64,000 nucleotides of DNA from Sclerodactyla briareus (lineage: Eukaryota; Echinodermata; Holothuroidea; Dendrochirotida; Sclerodactylidae): assembly GCA_026419785.1 (NCBI GenBank), contig JAODTK010001477.1, positions 644,925-708,924 on the forward strand. Direction: 5' to 3'. Position 1 is the stretch's first letter. Each line of letters starts with the position of its first letter. This document shows positions 57,801 to 64,000 of this stretch, piece by piece. Below the pieces are notes generated by a model. It saw only the letters and a list, made by a program, of their open reading frames with translations. It ran no database searches and was not told where the DNA came from. The translations under genes were made by a program, and so were the position numbers.

Positions 57801-59968
57801 CTTTTACCCCCCTATTATAAGATATACGTGTGAGAAAGTCGATTACTACACAATTTATTCATAGTTTTTTTCTCACAGATTTCCGATCACGGTAGATAGA
57901 AGCGTCGTGGAAGGGGGGGCTCGCGAGCCGTCCCGTCATTTCTGTTCATACCTGGTAACCAAAATCAGGGATAATTTTTTTCTTTACCCCCTGCGGATCG
58001 GTAAGCTCTGTGTAACCTTTCCCCCTCCTCCATTTTGCCATGTGTTCCCAAACAATACAGCAGTCAGGGATAATAATTTCCTGCCAGCCGTATCAACCGT
58101 TCAATACTCACAGCTTCCGAGCCACAACATTCCGACCAAAAAACTTTTACTCGTCTCATTCACCGGCTAGGCAACAACGAACTGTTTGCTGCACAGCAGC
58201 TGATCAGCCCACAGCGGAAATGAAGTTGATTCGCTGTGGCCGGGGGTTGGGAGTGGATAACATGGTAAATATAACAACTTCCACGTGTTCAGGCGGAAAG
58301 TTCCGCCATACTCCCAGTACCAGGCAGCAAGGGGGGGGGTTTCCCCCCAAGTCTTCTCGCGATCGCCCAGCGTGTGCTCGTGCGCGGCTGCTGTTTAGTA
58401 GTACAGATAGTAGCTAACGTGATTTGCTGGAGTGGGGAGTGAAATAGGGTTAGGGGCGGTGATTGAAACGTTTCTTCTAACTTTTTTAATTAACAAATAA
58501 TAACAATAGTACGTGATACACCATTTGAGGAAATTATATGATTAGGAAGCTACATTTGTACACTTCATGAAAAATAAGACTGTGCGAATTAATTGTAAGG
58601 AGTCCTTGTATGTACTCAATTGATTTAAATTAAAAACATTGAACATTTGAAAAGGTATAACTGTCATCAGGCATAAGACCCGCTAGATTAAAGCAGAAAC
58701 ATTTATTCGCAGGCCATGAACACAATCCAAACAAGATACTAGAATGGAAATCATCCCAGGGGAAGCGAGGTGGGGGGTCGTCCATTGGTGAAAAAAAAAA
58801 AAAAATCTTCCCCCCACTGATTTAGGCTCTAAAGAACATGGTTGCAAGTGCCGAACCAAAATGTTAGAGAAAATATACCATGCTCTCGGACGCGAAGGGA
58901 GGGGGCCTATAGGGTATGGGCTGGTGTATTTCCAGAACATATTATGTATTTCTTCCCCCTCAGGAAAATGCTGAGAGCACCCCCCCCCCCCCCCACTTGC
59001 CCCATGCCACTGAGTTGAAAACTTGCCGCTCCACATGACTCACAAGTGTACAGTTAGCACGTAAACAGTTGGAAGAACAATTGCAGCCTGGCGCGGCTTG
59101 GAAAAGTTAATATAGCAGTGTATATATATTCTAGTGAATAACTATAAACAACCATTTTTGTATTCTCCAAAGCGTGTAGGGTAAACATCAGTATCGGCGG
59201 CTTGCTCACCTGATTGAGGAGGCTTGGATTGATCTTCTGATTGTTTAGAGTGACGAGAAAGAAAATGATACCCACCTTTTTGTTAATACAGCAACACAGA
59301 AATATGAACATTGGAAGCTAGGCGGCCAGGTTTCGGGAAAGCCTGACAAACAAAAGCATTTTTGGCCCCTTCATTTCCACACCACCAAACAAGCCCATTT
59401 AGATTATAGCATAATATAGAATGCCTATATATAACTAAACTGCAAAAAAGAAGGTGGGGAGGGAAGGGGCTGGAGAAATTGTCACGCAACGGGTTATCAT
59501 ATTTATGGTCTCCTGTCAGTTACCACAAACCGGAATTATTAAAAATAACCAAAATTATACCTTGTACTTTTTTTGTAACAGTGACCGCAGCGTCACTAGC
59601 CTACCATGGTCGTTAGTCAACCGAACACTCAAACTCTTAAATAACAAAATAATATCCCCGAAACCTTTTTTTTTGGTGGAACAACTGCCACATTTCCATG
59701 CCCAAGTGTGATAGCAGTTCTGCGGATGAATAAGTCCCTGGGAATCCACAGCCATGTAAACTGTGGGGTTACCAGATCAGGCGCAGGCAGGTGTTAAGTT
59801 GCATAGCCAGCAGTTAAAACATTTGGCGCAATCAAATAGTCCCTGGTAACCACTGACATGTGTACCGGCGATGGGTGATTGGAATAAAAACCGATGTTCA
59901 TGTGACAACAAGCCAATTACGCAAGTGTAATGTACCTATCTTCTTCCTCTCTTCCCCCCCCCCCCCAG
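57801..59968. other. Stretch without a supported gene
   Basis: The string GAAGTT(T/G)ATTCG(T/C)TGTGG with a following G-rich run occurs at 57208 and again at 58222, a dispersed repeat. C runs at 58981 and 59956. Nothing else recognised. Confidence 0.4.
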
Positions 59969-59994
59969 GCTTTCCAGCTACCCGCTGTGGCAAG
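59969..59994 (+). CDS. Candidate 26-base exon
   Basis: The acceptor is a C run (CTTCCTCTCTTCCC and more, then AG) and the donor AAG|GTAAGC is a full consensus. Read with two leading bases it gives FPATRCGK and leaves in phase 0, which the exon at 62297 needs. A related string (AAGCTTCCCACTACAGCAAG, then GTAAGT) recurs at 63194-63219, so this could instead be part of a dispersed repeat. Confidence 0.25.
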
Positions 59995-60584
59995 GTAAGC
60001 AGGATCTCAAAAAAAGTCCCCTGTTTTTTCCCCCATGTAAAGTTGTGTTTAGACACTTGCAATTTGACTACCAGTCGTGAGCCATTCCATGATGCTCCAA
60101 CGAAAAGTGGATGAGGAAGTATAGAATGACACAAACCTGTTTTTTTATTCATTTTCTTGTACATGACGTGAAGCGTGAGTTCAATAGTTTGGTGCGTCTG
60201 AGCAATGAAAAGAGGGCGCCGCTTGACAATCTCTCAAAAAAGAGGAAAAAAAAGCGAGGAAAGTCTATCATTTATGCTTGAAAGTGAAGATAGAAAACGA
60301 ATCAAATATTAAACGAAAACGAGCGAGACCAAAAAGTAACAGGATGCATTTTATATCAATATCTTTCATTCATTGCACAAAATAAATATATGCAACAAAA
60401 CAGAATATACTTAAATAATCAATTATTAGTTGGCCAAAAGGTGTGAATGACTTGAAGTCAGAATACAGCATTGGCCTACATACCGCCATTTGCAGATTAT
60501 AAGTGGACGAGGTCTATGTTATGGAAACAAAACTAGTACTACGCACCATGATACCCCCCCCCCCCCCCCCCCCACAAACTGGGC

Positions 60585-60940
60585 TTAAGAAGCAGCAATG
60601 CCCCGTAACTTCAAAACTTTTGGGAAGTCTTCCATACAAGTTTTTTCATGCCACACAATCAAAAACATTTCTCGTGGACTACCTTCAACCCCTTCCCCAA
60701 CTTGAGCCAGTGGTGCTGAGCTCTTGTCGCACAATTCTTCCTTTGCATCTCTGACTTCTATACAACAGAACTGCCAGGAATATTGTTCACTTCCGAAAGT
60801 AAACAATACAGTCCCTGGATATCTGGGGACATAGTTTTGCCATGCAGGTGGGTGGCCGGAGCCTTGCAAGGGTGTACGCGAGTCATAGTAAATACAGCGG
60901 CGGAATATTAATGTGTGCAGTGCCTTGACATGAGTTTCAA
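60585..60940 (-). CDS. Open frame ending in TAA, possible last exon
   Basis: The minus-strand frame reads THVKALHTLIFRRCIYYDSR, TPLQGSGHPPAWQNYVPRYP, GTVLFTFGSEQYSWQFCCIE, CDKSSAPLAQVGEGVEGSPR and EMFLIVWHEKTCMEDFPKVL, then a stop. It is open for about 118 codons and reads like a folded domain, but has no clear acceptor and runs into a G/C tract just after the stop. It may be a last exon or a processed fragment. Confidence 0.3.
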
Positions 60941-62296
60941 CAATTCACCCAGAATATGTAGAGCCGCGCTGAGTGAAACTGGTTTTCCAAAAATTGAAAT
61001 GACACTATATCGATAGTCGGAAAAACACACATTTGTGAATAACAGTGGTTGGAGCATATCTCTTCTCTCTCTCAAAAATCCATTTGGCATTGCTGGGCCT
61101 GTGCAGTGATTCATTTCGGAGTTGAAAAATATGAGAAATGTCAGAGAATGTGATAGGCGTAACGGAAGTGGTACTGATAATATCGACTTGATACAGCATT
61201 GAATTCCAGGCGAGCGATGCCTGGCAGAAACAGGCCACCCAGGATAGCGGTATGCTGTGAATAGAGGCCCATGCATATGAGCACGGGGTAAGAGGGTACG
61301 AAAAATTGTTTCGCGCAGTTGCACGCGGTATTCCCCCCGACGCAAAACGGGGGTAAAACATTTGTCAGACTTAGGTTTTGGAGTTCTTAGCACAAGCATG
61401 GCTTCTTTCCTTCTGTACACTAATGTATATACATGTTGATTGAAGCTCAAATTCGACAGTTGGAAACTTACAACACCACTCTGACGCAAAGTATTGCAGG
61501 CTGCATTACGATCGTAAGAATTTTGACGTTACGCAAGGTGCGTTGTAAACGATTGTCATCATGATTTCAACAATGTCAACGTTAGGTGCGTTAACGTTAG
61601 TTGGTGAGAGTGCCTCGAATGCAATTTTTGGATTAACGCAGGACCTCTAAGGCATAACGCAGTTAACGTTCCACTGTATTCGGAGCTTGTATGTATATCT
61701 CCCACAGCAAGAAATAAATTAAAAAAATAATGAAGTGAAATTGATTTATGAGACTGATGTTTCCGAATAATTGGCGGGGTTGAGCATAAAACACTCATGC
61801 ACAGAGAAGTATGAGGGTTGTTACATAACCAGCTTAATAAGCTGTGCTATGTGAGACAATTTTGTTTTTTTAATTCACCAAAACTACAATATTTCACAGT
61901 TTAGCAATAGCCGACCAAAATTTCTCAAAAAATGTGATCGGCCATGGAATCCTTATAGTTGTCACAAGTCTTATGAATCATTTAATGTAAACCCTCATAA
62001 ACCACAAGTACCTTTCACTAGTTCCACACAGGCGCATAAATATCCTGTTTAAGATAATACTTAATTTAAGAGCTGCAGACAAAATTCTATTGATAGTAAA
62101 AATGACATATACATGAATCAGCAAGATCTAAAGTGCTCACCCTATCCTTGTAGGCATTGAGACATTTGATTCAGTTCAAAGTACAGTTTCTTGAACCACC
62201 TTCGACCCCTTCGTGAATTTGCCGGAAATCACTGGAGCTAAAATACCCTCAGATACTGAAGGAAAATTGTAAAGCAAAACAGACAAGTTTACTCAG
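60941..62296. other. Stretch without a supported gene
   Basis: A 193-codon minus-strand frame (60908-61489) has no splice support or recognisable motif and may be chance. AACGTTA-type strings recur at 61520-61680. Confidence 0.4.
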
Positions 62297-62444
62297 GTTG
62301 ACAATATTGACACACTCTGTACTTTCTGCGTAATTCATGACATTGAAGGAGTTGACACCAGACTCTCAACTAGCCAGCTTGTGCGCTTACTGGCGGCACT
62401 TGAGGCATTCCAAAGGGGGGGCGCGACAGACTGGCATAACAAAG
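62297..62444 (+). CDS. Internal exon, leucine-rich helix, unidentified
   Basis: The acceptor is AGTTTACTCAG and the donor AAAG|GTAACA. The 148 bases read VDNIDTLCTFCVIHDIEGVD, TRLSTSQLVRLLAALEAFQR and GGATDWHNK in phase 0 with one base left. The Leu/Ala helix bounded by acidic and basic residues is very protein-like. I cannot assign a family. A minus-strand frame with a hydrophobic start overlaps it, but that one lacks splice sites. Confidence 0.5.
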
Positions 62445-63394
62445 GTAACATACAGAAAGGTGCCAGGAGTGAAAATATCATTTTCAATGCTCCCATTGAA
62501 AAGAATGAACCAAGCTGTAAAATATGCAAAACCCACAGTAGGCTATAAATTGTGCTCTTCAAAACACATGTGCGCATGACAAAACTACTTTGTACACATC
62601 AAACTTGAAGAACTGAGAATTTGAGCGTAATTTATTTTGCCATTTAACCTAGATATTTCATGTGTATTTCATTGTCCTGCCGTTTGCCCATTTAAATTAG
62701 AACTTTCACAAAGTAGACAAAACCTAGAAGAGTGAAATATGGACCTGTGAAAACTTCAAGAATGGTATATGTCCACTTCAGTCTCACTCGGCGCCCCAAA
62801 ATCGGTGTATGTAGATCTCAAACAATGCGGAAGCGTCTATTTGAGCCCCAGCATTCAGAGTGATCTATAGGCCTAATCAGGCTGAATGCTGTCGAAATGA
62901 GATCATTGTTGATGTCATTTTGAGCTGGAGATGCCTCACCAATAATCTGAAGAGAAATATTGATCGGGTTACTTCAAGAGCATTTCTTGAAATGAAATGA
63001 AATGTCCGGAAATTACGGTCAATTTTACTGCGGAAGGCGTGGGAAAATGATGTCCTGGAATCTGGGGGGGGCTCGCCTGACAAAACCATTATACCCACAT
63101 CCGCGCCAACTCAGATGGTACATGGTTAGAAATGATTTACACAAACGTTGTGTGAAGTTACACTTTCAATGTTGTATATTCCTGTCATAGTCTAAGCTTC
63201 CCACTACAGCAAGGTAAGTAGACAGATACATGTAAAAATCTCTATCAATTGAAAAAGATCATGACTTATATTATTCTCCAGGAAACCCATCTAGGACAAC
63301 TGCACCCCCAAATCTTCATAGTCCCCCAAATGGCATCCAGTACCAAAAATGAAGTACATGTATTGATGGGCTCTGGTGTTTTCATTCTATGGTT
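62445..63394. other. Intron or intergenic stretch before the last minisatellite
   Basis: A CAAG|GTAAGTAG donor-like site at 63214 follows a short segment like the one at 59969. No other exon seen. Confidence 0.4.
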
Positions 63395-64000
63395 TTGATG
63401 AGGGTATCCACTAAGGGTGCAGCCACTAGGTGGAAAAGGACAAAACCACCGACATTCACTAAGGATGCAGCCACTAGGTGGACAAGGACCATAACCACCA
63501 ACATTCACTTTTAAGGGTGCAGCCAAATAGTGACAAGGACCATAACCACGACATTTCACTAAGGGTGCAGCCAATAGGTGGACCAAGAACCATAACCACC
63601 GAACATTCACTAAGGGTGCAGCCACTAGGTTGACAAGCGGACCATAACCACCGACATTCACGGGGGCGGCTCTCTGCAGTGTTAGGGTGCAGCCACTAGG
63701 TGGACAGGGACCACAACCACTGACATTTCAACTACGGGTGCAGCAACGAGGTGGACAAGGACCATAACCACCGACATTCACGGGGGGCTCTCTGCAGTTG
63801 CTAAGGGTGCAGCCACTAGTGGGACAAGGACCATAACACCGGACATTCACTAAGGGTGCAGCCACTAGGTGGAAAAGGACCATAACACTGACATTCACGG
63901 TTGTGGTGTCCTCTCTGCAGTGTGCTAAGGGTGCAGCACTAGGTACAGGACCATAAACCCCGACATGCACTAAGGGGCAGCCACTAGGTGGACAAGGACC
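63395..64000 (+). repeat. Minisatellite, about 50-bp unit with longer variants, cut by the window end
   Basis: The unit is AAGGGTGCAGCCACTAGGTG, GACAAGGACCATAACCACCG and ACATTCACT. Three places carry an inserted CGGGG...CTCTCTGCAGTG block of about 25 bases after ACATTCAC, giving a second-order unit. Copies vary by single-base indels. Confidence 0.95.

Noticed and set aside
60908-61489. 193-codon minus-strand frame as a gene
   Set aside because: No splice sites, start context or recognisable motif. Frames of this length are rare but can occur by chance here.

Overview
This is intron-rich, AT-leaning animal nuclear DNA. There are no operons, ribosome binding sites or long uninterrupted genes. 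I see short open segments bounded by GT/AG splice signals, decayed non-LTR retrotransposons, a tRNA-derived SINE in three copies, at least seven minisatellite or satellite arrays, and many runs of 9 to 17 G or C. This combination suggests a marine invertebrate, perhaps an echinoderm or another invertebrate deuterostome. The placement is an inference and no gene here proves it.

Layout. The region 2.8-4.3 kb (+) holds a compact two-exon gene with a good start context, an apparent one-base frameshift and a phase-matched last exon. At 5.2-5.5 kb (-) there is one well-bounded internal exon, and at 6.4-6.65 kb (-) a cysteine-rich segment that may be a degenerin/ENaC exon. From 9.3 to 12.6 kb (+) lie two coding exons and a 36-base candidate microexon, with a dead CR1/L2-like LINE in the intron. 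The stretch 13-24 kb is mostly repeats: SINE copies, a LINE 3' tail, a palindrome-headed repeat rich in nuclear-receptor half-sites, a 411-bp tandem duplication and a 41-bp minisatellite. A 22-bp array lies at 28.1 kb and a 32-bp array at 31.2-32.6 kb. At 35.4-36.3 kb (+) are two phase-matched exons that would end a protein. The stretch 36.5-40.2 kb is a duplicated segment interleaved with three tandem arrays. A satellite with about 205-bp units fills 43.2-46.06 kb.

From 47 to 49.07 kb is a minus-strand LINE whose reverse-transcriptase reading is split by an inserted GC-rich foldback element of about 875 bp. From 55.3 kb down to 49.9 kb runs the best multi-exon gene: six minus-strand exons. 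Joins among the last four keep phase directly, as does the first join; the join from the second to the third keeps phase but may lack a small exon. A further phase-compatible exon lies at 41.4 kb. At 56.9, 59.97 and 62.3 kb are plus-strand exons of one or more other genes, and the window ends inside another minisatellite.

For most exons I can support reading frame and splice sites but not function. Tandem copies differ mainly by single-base gains and losses, so some frameshifts may be assembly errors.
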